Shown here in pieces: positions 8,365-15,992 of a stretch of 44,300 nt of DNA (positions are counted from its first letter, which is position 1; each line of letters opens with the position of its first letter). The position numbers and the translations under genes were made by a program. The notes beneath the pieces are model-generated. The model saw nothing but the letters and a program-made list of their open reading frames with translations. It was not told the DNA's origin and made no database searches. Origin of the DNA: Paeniroseomonas aquatica (lineage in GTDB: Bacteria > Pseudomonadota > Alphaproteobacteria > Acetobacterales > Acetobacteraceae); the NCBI RefSeq assembly GCF_030409335.1, contig NZ_JAUFPN010000203.1, forward strand, positions 1-44,300. The letters are read 5' to 3'.

Positions 8365-9345
8365 TCAGGGGGAGAGCCGGATGCCGGTACGGGCCACCAC
8401 GTCGCGGTACTTCACCACCTCCGCCCGGATGAAGGCCTGAGCCTCGGTGAGCCCATTGGCGGCCCGGAAGGCGTCGTGGCCGGCCGCCATCAGCCGGTCG
8501 CGCAGCGGATCCTCCGCCAGGGCGGCGATCAGGGCGCGGTTGATGGCACCTGCCACCGCCGGCGGCAGGCCGGGCGGCCCGATCAGGATGAACCAGGTGT
8601 CGAAGTCGAAATCCGGCACGCCGCTCTCGGCCATGGTCGGCAGCTCCGGATAGGTCGGGAAGCGGCGCGGCCCGGTGACGGCAATGCCGCGCACCAGCCC
8701 CTCCTTCACCATCGCATTGGCCGAGGCCAGGGCGGCGATGCCGAATTGCGCCTCCCCGGTATGGATCGCCTGCAGCATCTGCGCCCCGCTGCGATAGGGC
8801 ACGTGCACGAAGCGGGTGCCGAGCTGCACCGCCAGCATCTCGGCGGCCAGATGCAGCACGCCGCCGACGCCGGAGGTTGCGTAGGTGATGCTGTCGGGCG
8901 GCGCGCGGCGCAGCGCCCCCACCACCTCCGCCCCGCTGCGGGCGGGGAATTGGTTGTTCACGATGAGGATCAGCGGCGGGATGCCGATGATGCCGAGATG
9001 GGTGAAATCCGTCACCGGGTCGTAGCGGTTCCAGCCGATCAGCGCATTCGGCGCGATCGCATGCGACCCGGTCTCGGCGACCATCAGGGTAAAGCCATCC
9101 GCCGGCTGGCGGCGCAGCCACTCGCTAGCGACGGCGCCCGCGGCACCCGGCCGGTTCTCCACCACGATCCGCGTGCCGGTGCCGAGATTGGCCGCCAGCC
9201 GGTCCGCCAGCAGACGCGCCGCGATATCGGTGGAGCCGCCAGGCGAATAGCCGGTCACCAGCGTGATGGGGCGTTCCGCGAAGCCCTGCGCCGCCGCCAG
9301 GCTCGGCAACAGGGCAGGTGCCAGCAACAAGCTGCGGCGGCGCAT
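8365..9345 (-). CDS. Tripartite tricarboxylate transporter (Bug family) substrate-binding protein
   Basis: 326-residue periplasmic receptor of the Bug (TctC-like) family. Signal peptide MRRRSLLLAPALLPSLAAAQ is followed by RPITLVTGYSPGGSTDIAARLLADRL, the family hallmark (strand plus GGxxDxxAR ligand loop). YATSGVGGVLHLAAEML, HVPYRSGAQMLQAI and a C-terminal KYRDVVARTGIRLSP complete the two-lobed fold. The ATG at 9345 has a GGGAGGA Shine-Dalgarno; an ATG at 9369 is less well placed. No TctA/TctB membrane genes are nearby, so this is one of the many orphan Bug proteins. It lies 68 bp after the dioxygenase on the same strand and may share its transcript. Ligand unknown, probably a carboxylate. Confidence 0.92.
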   Translation of the reverse strand: MRRRSLLLAPALLPSLAAAQGFAERPITLVTGYSPGGSTDIAARLLADRLAANLGTGTRIVVENRPGAAGAVASEWLRRQPADGFTLMVAETGSHAIAPNALIGWNRYDPVTDFTHLGIIGIPPLILIVNNQFPARSGAEVVGALRRAPPDSITYATSGVGGVLHLAAEMLAVQLGTRFVHVPYRSGAQMLQAIHTGEAQFGIAALASANAMVKEGLVRGIAVTGPRRFPTYPELPTMAESGVPDFDFDTWFILIGPPGLPPAVAGAINRALIAALAEDPLRDRLMAAGHDAFRAANGLTEAQAFIRAEVVKYRDVVARTGIRLSP

Positions 9346-9413
9346 GGTCGATCCTCCCGGCATGGTCATTGCCGGGCAAGAAAGCATGCCAAGGGCTTCG
9401 ATGCGAAGCGGAA

Positions 9414-10406
9414 TCAGGCGCCCTGCAACGCCACCCCGGCCGCGGCCCGCTCGCCGTAATTGGCGCCGGTGTATTCCTCCATGAACTGGGGGTAGGTGAA
9501 GGGCTGGTAATGCGCCGGGTTCTCCGTGGTGACGCAGCTCGGCACCGGCGCCATCACCGCGTCGTAGTCGCAGTCCATGAAGAAGGGGATGGCGTAGCGT
9601 TCGCCGCCGCTGCGGTTGGTCACCCGGTGCGGCGTGGCGAGGAAGGTGTGGTTGCTCCAGCGCCGCAGCATCATCCCGCCATTGACCAGGAAGGCGCCGT
9701 CCAGCGCCGGCGCGTCGATCCAGCGCCCGCCGGGCAGCCGCAGCGACAGGCCGGGCACCTTGTTTTGCGCCAGGATGGTCATGAAGCTGGTATCCGCATG
9801 CGGCGCCAGGCCCCATTCATCCTCGGGCGAGGTCGCCTCCTGCTGCGGGTAATGCGTCATCCGCAGGGTGAACATCGGCTCGCGGAACTTGTCGGCGAAC
9901 CAGTCGGCCGGCAGCCCCAGCGCCACGGCATAGATGGGCACCAGCCGGCGGCCAAGCTCCTCCATCGCCCCGGCATAGGCCAGCGCCGCCTCGCGGAAGC
10001 CGGGCAGGTCCGCCGGCCACTGGTTCGGCCCGCGGAAGCGCCGGCCGGACGCTCGGTCCGGATGATCCGCCGGCAGTTCGCGCTTGAAGAAGACCGCCTC
10101 GTTCGCATTGGGCTTCTTGATGCCCTCTACCGCATTCATGCGGGAGGTATTCCCGCGCATCGGCAAATATCCGATGTTGTCGCGGTTGAAGGGCATGGCC
10201 AGCTTGGCCTCGAGCGGCTGCGCATGGAACCGCGCCGCGGCCTCGAAGCCGGTGTCCACCATCGCCTGCGGCACGCCATGGCCGCGGATGAAGTAGAAGC
10301 CCACCTCGGTGAAGGCGCGGCGCAACTGCGCCCCGAGCGCCGGCAGCGCACCCGTCTCGCCGGCGAAATAGGGGGCGAGATCGAGGATCGGGATTTCATC
10401 GGCCAT
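9414..10406 (-). CDS. Isopenicillin-N-synthase-like 2-oxoglutarate/Fe(II) dioxygenase
   Basis: 330-residue soluble oxygenase of the IPNS/2OG-Fe(II) superfamily. The N-terminal DIOX_N region reads IPILDLAPYF and GFYFIRGHGVP. The double-stranded beta-helix core supplies HADTSFMT (H203, D205) and the distal H260 (ATPHRVTN), forming the His-Asp-His iron triad. R270 in GERYAIPFF is the expected 2-oxoglutarate carboxylate anchor. The Ser usually two residues later (RxS) is Ala272 here. Length and layout are normal. It is divergent from the peptide ABC operon and followed by an orphan Bug receptor. Its RBS (AGGGAG) lies in the hairpin at 10411-10437. Substrate unknown. Confidence 0.9.
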   Translation of the reverse strand: MADEIPILDLAPYFAGETGALPALGAQLRRAFTEVGFYFIRGHGVPQAMVDTGFEAAARFHAQPLEAKLAMPFNRDNIGYLPMRGNTSRMNAVEGIKKPNANEAVFFKRELPADHPDRASGRRFRGPNQWPADLPGFREAALAYAGAMEELGRRLVPIYAVALGLPADWFADKFREPMFTLRMTHYPQQEATSPEDEWGLAPHADTSFMTILAQNKVPGLSLRLPGGRWIDAPALDGAFLVNGGMMLRRWSNHTFLATPHRVTNRSGGERYAIPFFMDCDYDAVMAPVPSCVTTENPAHYQPFTYPQFMEEYTGANYGERAAAGVALQGA

Positions 10407-10410
10407 CGGT

Positions 10411-10437
10411 GGCTCCCTTGCCTGAAGGCAGGGAGCC
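10411..10437 (-). promoter_or_regulatory. Hairpin/inverted repeat covering the dioxygenase RBS
   Basis: GGCTCCC (10411-10417) and GGGAGCC (10431-10437) are perfect inverted arms, continued inward by TGCC/GGCA after one bulged base. The dioxygenase Shine-Dalgarno AGGGAG lies inside the stem, seven bases before the ATG. It could act in RNA by hiding the RBS, or in DNA as an operator. Confidence 0.5.
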
Positions 10438-10482
10438 TAGGACGGGTGCCGCTGCGCGGGAAGCGGGCAAGTGCCACGGCCA

Positions 10483-10549
10483 TGCCCCGCACCGGGGCAA
10501 CGCCGGCCCGCCTGGCGCTGAAAGCGGCGCCTTGCCCCCTTGCGGGGCA
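10483..10549. promoter_or_regulatory. Two identical TGCCCC-N5-GGGGCA inverted repeats, 50 bp apart
   Basis: TGCCCC-gcacc-GGGGCA at 10483-10499 and TGCCCC-cttgc-GGGGCA at 10533-10549 have identical arms and spacer length but different spacer bases. Their starts are exactly 50 bp apart, close to five helical turns. They lie between the divergent dioxygenase and peptide-ABC genes, as expected of a tandem operator for a dimeric regulator. No regulator gene is adjacent. Confidence 0.5.
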
Positions 10550-10596
10550 GTGGCGCGGCGGCTTCACTCCCGGCACGACATTCGGGAGACCCGGTC

Positions 10597-12174
10597 ATGC
10601 GCCTTGGTGCCGCCCTGCTTGCCGCCGCGCTGCTCGCGGCCCCCAGCCTCGCCCCGGTGCCCGCCGCGGCGCAGCCGCAGCGTCCCATGGTCTGGGGCGA
10701 TACGCTGGTCGGCACCCTCGACCCGCATGCGGTCTTCGACGTTCCCAGCCAGTTCATCCTGCTGAATGCCTATGACGGGCTGTACCGCTACCAGGGCACC
10801 GAGCTGGTCCCCTGGCTGGCCGAGAAGCACAGCACCACGCCGGATGGCCTCACCTGGGAATTCACCCTGAAGGAGGGCGTGAAATTCCACGACGGCAGCG
10901 CCATGACCGCGGCCGATGTCGTCTACAGCTTCCACCGCCTGCTGGCGCTGGGACGCGCCCCCGCCGCCGCCTTCGCCCCGGTGCTGAAGCCCGAGGGCGT
11001 CACCGCGCCGGATGCCCGCACCGTGCGCTTCGTGCTGACCACCGCCTATGCGCCCTTCCTCTCGGCCCTGCCGCTGGTCGCCATCGTCAACCAGAAGCTG
11101 GTCGAGGCGAATGCCGCGAGCAACGACTGGGGCGCCGCCTGGCTGGCCGCCAACGATGCCGGCTCCGGTGCCTATCAGGTCGATGCCACCACCTACCGCG
11201 CCCGCACCGCGCTCGATCTCAACCGCTTCCCCGACCACTTCCTCGGCTGGTCGCACAACCGCCGGCCGCTGGAGCAGTCCCGCTCCCGCCCGATCATGGA
11301 GACCAGCACCCGCGTCCTCGCCCTGCTGCGCGGCGAGATCGACGCCGGCGACAGCTACCTGCCGACCGACCAGGTCGAGCGCGTCGAGCGCAACGCCCGC
11401 ACCCGAGTGCAGCGGGACGAGACCATGCGGGTCTTCACCATCCGCATGAACAACCGCAAGCCGCCCTTCGACAACCTCGACGCCCGGCTCTGCTTCGCCC
11501 ATGCCTTCAACTACGAGGGCTTCAACAATGTCATCCTGAAGGGCCTCGTCGCCCGCAACGCCGGGCCCAACCCGAACAACCTCTGGGGCAACCCGCCCGA
11601 TCTCGCGCCCTATGCCTTCGACCTGGCTAAGGCCAAGGAGCATTGCGACCGGGCCCGGGCCGCCGGCGCGCCGCTGGGCCGCGAGATCGAGATCCATATC
11701 CAGTCCGAGCTCGAGCAGACCGTCCAGGCGGCGCAGATGTTCCAGGCCGACCTGCGCAAGGTCGGCGTCACCTTGAAGATCGTGCCGAATACCTGGGTCA
11801 ACATCACCGGTTCCACCGGCCGGCCGGAGACGACGCCGGATACCTGGATCCACTGGGTCAGCAGCTACTTCATCGACCCCGAGAACTGGATCGGCCAGAT
11901 GTACGACAGCCGCTTCCACGGTACCTGGAAGGCCAGCAGCTGGTACAGCAACCCGGAGGTCGATGCGCTGCTGACCAAGGCCCGCGGCAGCCTCGACCAG
12001 GCGGAGCGCACGAGGCTGTACCAGGAAGCGACCCGCATCGTGGTGCGCGAAAGCCCCGATATCTGGGTCTACAACACGGTCAACCTGCGCGGCATGTCGC
12101 GCCGGGTGCAGGGCTACAACTTCTCGCCCGTTGGTTCGGGCGGAGAGCTGCGGACCATCTGGCTGGAAAATTAG
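10597..12174 (+). CDS. Dipeptide/oligopeptide-type ABC transporter substrate-binding protein
   Basis: 525-residue periplasmic receptor of the SBP_bac_5 family (DppA/OppA type). A signal peptide MRLGAALLAAALLAAPSLAPVPAAAQ is followed by LDPHAVFDVPSQFILLNAYDGLYRY. The core family motif GLTWEFTLKEGVKFHDGSAMTAADVVYSF comes next, with the typical lobe II sequence VQAAQMFQADLRKVGV. ATG 10597 was chosen over an upstream start at 10540, because it begins the signal peptide and has a CGGGAG Shine-Dalgarno. It leads a seven-gene operon with two permeases, two ATPases and hydantoinase/oxoprolinase B and A. The ligand is therefore more likely a cyclic amide, N-carbamoyl compound or small peptide than a general peptide pool (inference). 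Confidence 0.93.
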   Translation: MRLGAALLAAALLAAPSLAPVPAAAQPQRPMVWGDTLVGTLDPHAVFDVPSQFILLNAYDGLYRYQGTELVPWLAEKHSTTPDGLTWEFTLKEGVKFHDGSAMTAADVVYSFHRLLALGRAPAAAFAPVLKPEGVTAPDARTVRFVLTTAYAPFLSALPLVAIVNQKLVEANAASNDWGAAWLAANDAGSGAYQVDATTYRARTALDLNRFPDHFLGWSHNRRPLEQSRSRPIMETSTRVLALLRGEIDAGDSYLPTDQVERVERNARTRVQRDETMRVFTIRMNNRKPPFDNLDARLCFAHAFNYEGFNNVILKGLVARNAGPNPNNLWGNPPDLAPYAFDLAKAKEHCDRARAAGAPLGREIEIHIQSELEQTVQAAQMFQADLRKVGVTLKIVPNTWVNITGSTGRPETTPDTWIHWVSSYFIDPENWIGQMYDSRFHGTWKASSWYSNPEVDALLTKARGSLDQAERTRLYQEATRIVVRESPDIWVYNTVNLRGMSRRVQGYNFSPVGSGGELRTIWLEN

Positions 12175-13188
12175 GTGGCCCGCTACATCCTGCGCCGGGT
12201 GCTGCTCGCACTCCCGGCGCTCTTCGGCCTCATCCTCCTCACCTTCGTCCTGACGCGCGTCATCCCCGGCGACCCGGCCGCGACCTTGGCGGGCGATGCC
12301 GCCACGCCGGCGCAGCTCGCCGAGATCCGCGCCCGCTACGGCCTCGACCGCCCCATCCTCGAGCAGGCCTTCGTCCATGTCCGGCAGGTGCTGACCGGCG
12401 ACCTCGGCAGCTCCATCTTCTCCGGCCGCCCGGTGATGGAGGAGATCGTCTTCCGCCTGCCCGCGACCCTGGAGCTGACCTTCGCCGCCATGCTGCTCTC
12501 GATCGGCCTCGGCATCCCGCTCGGCCTGCTGGCGGCGCTGAACCACAACGGGCCGGTCGACCACCTCATCCGCATCGTCAGCGTCGGCGGCCTCGCGGTC
12601 GCCTCCTTCTGGCTCGCCATCATGTTCCAACTGCTCTTCGCCATGGAATGGGACGTGCTGCCGCTGCGCGGGCGCTCGGACCTCGCCTATGGCGCGCCGC
12701 CCTTCCATACCGGCTTCTATTTGATCGACAGCCTGATCGCGGGGCAGGGGGCCCTGTTCCTCGACAGCCTCTGGCACCTGATCCTGCCGGCGGTCACCCT
12801 CTGCCTGCCCGGCCTTGCCAGCATCGCCCGCTTCACCCGCTCCGGCGTGCTCGAGGCGCTGCAGAAGGACTACGTCCTCTATGCCCGCGCCGCCGGCTAT
12901 GGCCGCTTCCACCTCGCCGCCATCTACGTGCTGCGCAACGCCATCACCGTGACGGTGACGCAGATCGGCCTGCTCTTCGGCGCCTTGATCTCGGGCGCCG
13001 TGGCGGTCGAGGCGATCTTCGACTGGCCCGGCCTCGGCACCTATGCGGTCCAGGCCATCCTCTCCGCCGACTACAAGGCGCTGCTCGCCGTCACCCTCGT
13101 CGTCGGCGTGGTCTATGCCGTCATCAACGTGCTGGTCGACGTGCTGCAGGCGCTGATCGACCCGCGCGTGGCGGAGGACATCCGGTGA
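12175..13188 (+). CDS. ABC transporter permease (DppB type)
   Basis: 337-residue inner-membrane permease. It begins with the DppB family pattern ARYILRRVLLALPALFGLILLTFVLTRVIPGDPA and contains the ARYGLDRPILEQ segment. The cytoplasmic EAA loop is visible near LEALQKDYVLYARAAGYGRFHLAAIYVLRNA. Around six membrane segments are present. It starts with GTG directly after the stop of the binding protein, so translation is coupled. It pairs with the DppC-type permease that overlaps its end by four bases. Confidence 0.94.
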   Translation: MARYILRRVLLALPALFGLILLTFVLTRVIPGDPAATLAGDAATPAQLAEIRARYGLDRPILEQAFVHVRQVLTGDLGSSIFSGRPVMEEIVFRLPATLELTFAAMLLSIGLGIPLGLLAALNHNGPVDHLIRIVSVGGLAVASFWLAIMFQLLFAMEWDVLPLRGRSDLAYGAPPFHTGFYLIDSLIAGQGALFLDSLWHLILPAVTLCLPGLASIARFTRSGVLEALQKDYVLYARAAGYGRFHLAAIYVLRNAITVTVTQIGLLFGALISGAVAVEAIFDWPGLGTYAVQAILSADYKALLAVTLVVGVVYAVINVLVDVLQALIDPRVAEDIR

Positions 13189-14027
13189 GTGCGCTGCGCC
13201 GCATCCTGCGCGACCCCGTCGCCACCCTCGGCCTGCTCCTGGTGCTCTTCGCCGCCCTGGTCGCGATCTTCGCACCCTGGCTGGCGCCCTATCCGGACGA
13301 CGCCTTCGACAGCCACCTGCTGCAGCGGCTGAAGCCTCCCTCCGCCGAATTCCCCTTCGGCACCGACAATCTCGGCCGCGACATCCTCTCCCGCGTCATC
13401 CTCGGCACCCGCAGCGCCATCACCGTCGCCGTCTCGGTGGTCGGCGTCTCCATGCTGATCGGCGTCCCGGTCGGGCTCTGGGCCGGCTGGCGCGACGGCT
13501 GGGCCTCCGAGAGCCTAATGCGCGTCACCGATGTCTTCCTCGCAGTACCGCAGCTCATCCTGGCGCTGGCCCTCGGCCAGCTCATGGCGCCCGGGCTGTT
13601 TACCGCCATGGTCGCGCTCTCGCTGACCTACTGGCCCTTCTTCGCCCGCACCGTGCATGCCGAGACGCGGCGGCTGCGCACCGCCCTGTTCGTCGATGCC
13701 CTGGCCGGCATCGGCGCCAGCACGCCGCGCATCCTGCTGGCGCATGTGCTGCCTAACGCGGCGCCGGCCATCCTGGTGCGCGCCACCATCGGCATGGGCT
13801 TCACCATCCTCACCGCCGCGCTGCTCGGCTTCCTCGGCGTCGGCGCCGCGCCGCCCTCGCCCGATTGGGGCCTGGCGGTCAGCGAGGCCCGCCAGCATCT
13901 GCCCGAGGCCTGGTGGTTCCCGACCTTCCCCGGCCTCGCCATCCTGTTCCTGGTGCTCGGCTTCAACCTCCTCGGCGACGGCCTGCGTGACGCCGCCGAC
14001 CCGCGCCTGCGGCGGAGCCGTCATTGA
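13185..14027 (+). CDS. ABC transporter permease (DppC type)
   Basis: 280-residue permease with the DppC/OppC N-terminus (ILRDPVATLGLLLVLFAALVAIFAPWLAPYPDDAF), the FPFGTDNLGRDILSRVILGTRSAITVAV motif, and the EAA loop FVDALAGIGASTPRILLAHVLPNAAPAILV. The GTG start at 13185 overlaps the DppB stop (GTGA), and the reading frame fits family length exactly. Larger open frames through this region belong to a shadow. It forms the channel with the preceding permease. Confidence 0.93.
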   Translation: MSALRRILRDPVATLGLLLVLFAALVAIFAPWLAPYPDDAFDSHLLQRLKPPSAEFPFGTDNLGRDILSRVILGTRSAITVAVSVVGVSMLIGVPVGLWAGWRDGWASESLMRVTDVFLAVPQLILALALGQLMAPGLFTAMVALSLTYWPFFARTVHAETRRLRTALFVDALAGIGASTPRILLAHVLPNAAPAILVRATIGMGFTILTAALLGFLGVGAAPPSPDWGLAVSEARQHLPEAWWFPTFPGLAILFLVLGFNLLGDGLRDAADPRLRRSRH

Positions 14028-15034
14028 TGGCTATCTCAAGCGGCTGGCCGATTCAGCCCTCCGCGCCATCCGGCGCTGCGACCATCGGACAGCCCGTCCT
14101 CTCCATCGAGAACCTCTCGGTCCACATCGGCCCCGCCCGCATCCTGCAGGAGGTCACCCTGCAGGTGCCCCGCGCCGGCACGCTCGGCATCGTCGGCGAA
14201 AGCGGCTGCGGCAAGTCGACCTTGCTGCGCGCCGTGCTCGGCATCCTCCCCGGCGGCGCCACCGTGCCAAAAGGCGCCATCCTCTTCGACGGCGAGGATA
14301 TCCTGACCGACTGCGCTGCCACCGTGCGCGGCCGCATCGGCTATGTCCCGCAGGACCCCTACCTCTCGCTCAACCCGGTCTTCCGCGCCGGCGACCAGAT
14401 CTTCGAGGTCATGCGCCGCCATGCCAAGGGCAGCCGCGCCGACCACAAGGCCAAGCTGATCGAGCTGCTGCGCGCCGTCCAGCTCCCCGACCCGGAAGCC
14501 GCGCTGCGCAAATACCCGCACCAGTTCAGCGGCGGCCAGCGCCAGCGCCTGCTGATCGCCGCGGCGCTGGCCTGCGACCCCGCCCTGGTGGTCGCGGACG
14601 AGCCGACCACCGCCCTCGACGTCACGACGCAGCGGGAGATCCTCGGCCTGCTCCGCCAGCTCACCGTCGAGCGCGGCCTGTCGCTGCTCTTCGTCACCCA
14701 TGACTTCGGGGTGCTGGCCGCCGTCTGCGACCGGGTCGCCGTGCTCTACGCCGGCCAAGTGGTGGAACATGGCCCGACCCGCGCCGTGCTGGACGACCCG
14801 CAGCACCCTTATGCCCGCATGCTGCTCGCCTGCCACCCGGACCGCGCAACGGATCTCGGCGGCATCCCCGGCACCGTGCCCGCCGCCACCGCCCAGCCGC
14901 CCGGCTGCCGCTTCCACCCCCGCTGCCCCCTGGCACGCGCCGCCTGCGCCGAGGCACCGCCGCCGATGCTGCCGCTCGGCGCCGGCCGCAGCGTCGCCTG
15001 CCCCTTCCATGCCGAGGCCTTCGCCCGTGCCTGA
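14027..15034 (+). CDS. ABC transporter ATP-binding protein (DppD type)
   Basis: 335-residue nucleotide-binding subunit. Walker A is GESGCGKST, followed by the Q-loop at YVPQDPYLSLNPVF. The ABC signature is FSGGQRQRLLIAAALA, Walker B is LVVADEPTTALD, and the H-loop His lies in LLFVTHDFG. The C-terminal oligopeptide-transporter extension contains GCRFHPRCPLARAAC with its conserved Cys cluster. The ATG at 14027 overlaps the permease stop (TGATG). An adjacent in-frame TTG at 14024 is less likely. Confidence 0.95.
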   Translation: MAISSGWPIQPSAPSGAATIGQPVLSIENLSVHIGPARILQEVTLQVPRAGTLGIVGESGCGKSTLLRAVLGILPGGATVPKGAILFDGEDILTDCAATVRGRIGYVPQDPYLSLNPVFRAGDQIFEVMRRHAKGSRADHKAKLIELLRAVQLPDPEAALRKYPHQFSGGQRQRLLIAAALACDPALVVADEPTTALDVTTQREILGLLRQLTVERGLSLLFVTHDFGVLAAVCDRVAVLYAGQVVEHGPTRAVLDDPQHPYARMLLACHPDRATDLGGIPGTVPAATAQPPGCRFHPRCPLARAACAEAPPPMLPLGAGRSVACPFHAEAFARA

Positions 15035-15992
15035 GCTCATCGGCGCCTCCCGCCTCACCGTCGAGCTCGGCGCCCGCCAGGGCCTGTTCCGCCGCCGCGC
15101 CGGGGTGCGCGCGGTGGATGGCGTGGACCTCTCGGTCCAGGCCGGCGAGATCTTCGGCATCGTCGGCGAAAGCGGCTGCGGCAAGACGACGCTGGCCCGC
15201 ACCCTGCTCGGCCTGCAGCGCGAATCCGGCGGCGAGATCCGGCTCGAGGACCGTGCCGTGTCCGGCCAGGCTCCGGCGCAGGCGCGCCAGGCCCGCGCGG
15301 CGGTGCAATACGTCCACCAGGACCCCGGCGCCGCGCTCGACCCCTGGTGGCGCGTCGGCGCGACCCTCGCGGAAGGCCTCTCCATCCACGGCATGACCGA
15401 TCGCGCCGAGCAGCGCGCCCGCATCGCCGAGACCCTGACCGCCGTCGGCCTCGATGCCGCCTTCGGCGACCGCTACCCGCATGAGCTCTCGGGCGGCCAG
15501 CAGCGCCGCATCGGCCTCGCCCGCATCCTGCTGCTGCGGCCGAAGCTGGTGATCCTGGACGAGCCCACAGCCGGCCTCGACCTCTCGGTCCAGGCGGCGG
15601 TGCTGCGGCTGCTGCGGGACCTGCGCGGGCGCTTCGGCCTGACCTACCTTTTCATCAGCCACGACCTCTCCGTGGTGCGCCGGGTCTGCGACCGGGTGGC
15701 GGTGATGTACCTCGGCCGCATCGTCGAGCAGGGCAGCGCGGCGGAACTCTTCGAGGCGCCGCGCCACCCCTATACCCGCGCCCTGCTCGCCGCCGCGCCG
15801 CGGCTGGACGGCGCCGCCGCCGGCCCCTCCCTGCCGGGCGATCCGCCCAGCCTCCGCGCCATCCCCAGCGGCTGCCGCTTCCACCCGCGCTGCGCCCTGG
15901 CCGATGCCCGCTGCGCGGCGCAGGATCCGCCGGTGACGGAAATCTCGCCCGGCCACACCGTCGCCTGCCACCATTGGGACGCCGCCGCATGA
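15027..15992 (+). CDS. ABC transporter ATP-binding protein (DppF type)
   Basis: 321-residue second ATPase of the importer: Walker A GESGCGKTT, signature LSGGQQRRIGLARIL, Walker B LVILDEPTAGLD, H-loop FISHDLSVV and a C-terminal GCRFHPRCALADARC segment. GTG 15027 is preferred because GAGG lies nine bases upstream; an ATG at 15009 would add six residues and is possible. It overlaps the DppD-type gene by eight bases. With that gene it forms the usual heterodimeric motor. Confidence 0.92.
   Translation: MPELIGASRLTVELGARQGLFRRRAGVRAVDGVDLSVQAGEIFGIVGESGCGKTTLARTLLGLQRESGGEIRLEDRAVSGQAPAQARQARAAVQYVHQDPGAALDPWWRVGATLAEGLSIHGMTDRAEQRARIAETLTAVGLDAAFGDRYPHELSGGQQRRIGLARILLLRPKLVILDEPTAGLDLSVQAAVLRLLRDLRGRFGLTYLFISHDLSVVRRVCDRVAVMYLGRIVEQGSAAELFEAPRHPYTRALLAAAPRLDGAAAGPSLPGDPPSLRAIPSGCRFHPRCALADARCAAQDPPVTEISPGHTVACHHWDAAA

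Noticed and set aside
7884-8440. Possible genes in the region upstream of the hybrid kinase
   Set aside because: Translations on both strands are low-complexity, lack RBS sites and show no recognisable motif.
11643-13184. Very long open frame overlapping the peptide ABC genes upstream of the DppC-type permease
   Set aside because: It is Arg/Pro/Gly-rich shadow sequence in the frame of the downstream permease; real proteins with clear motifs occupy the other frame.
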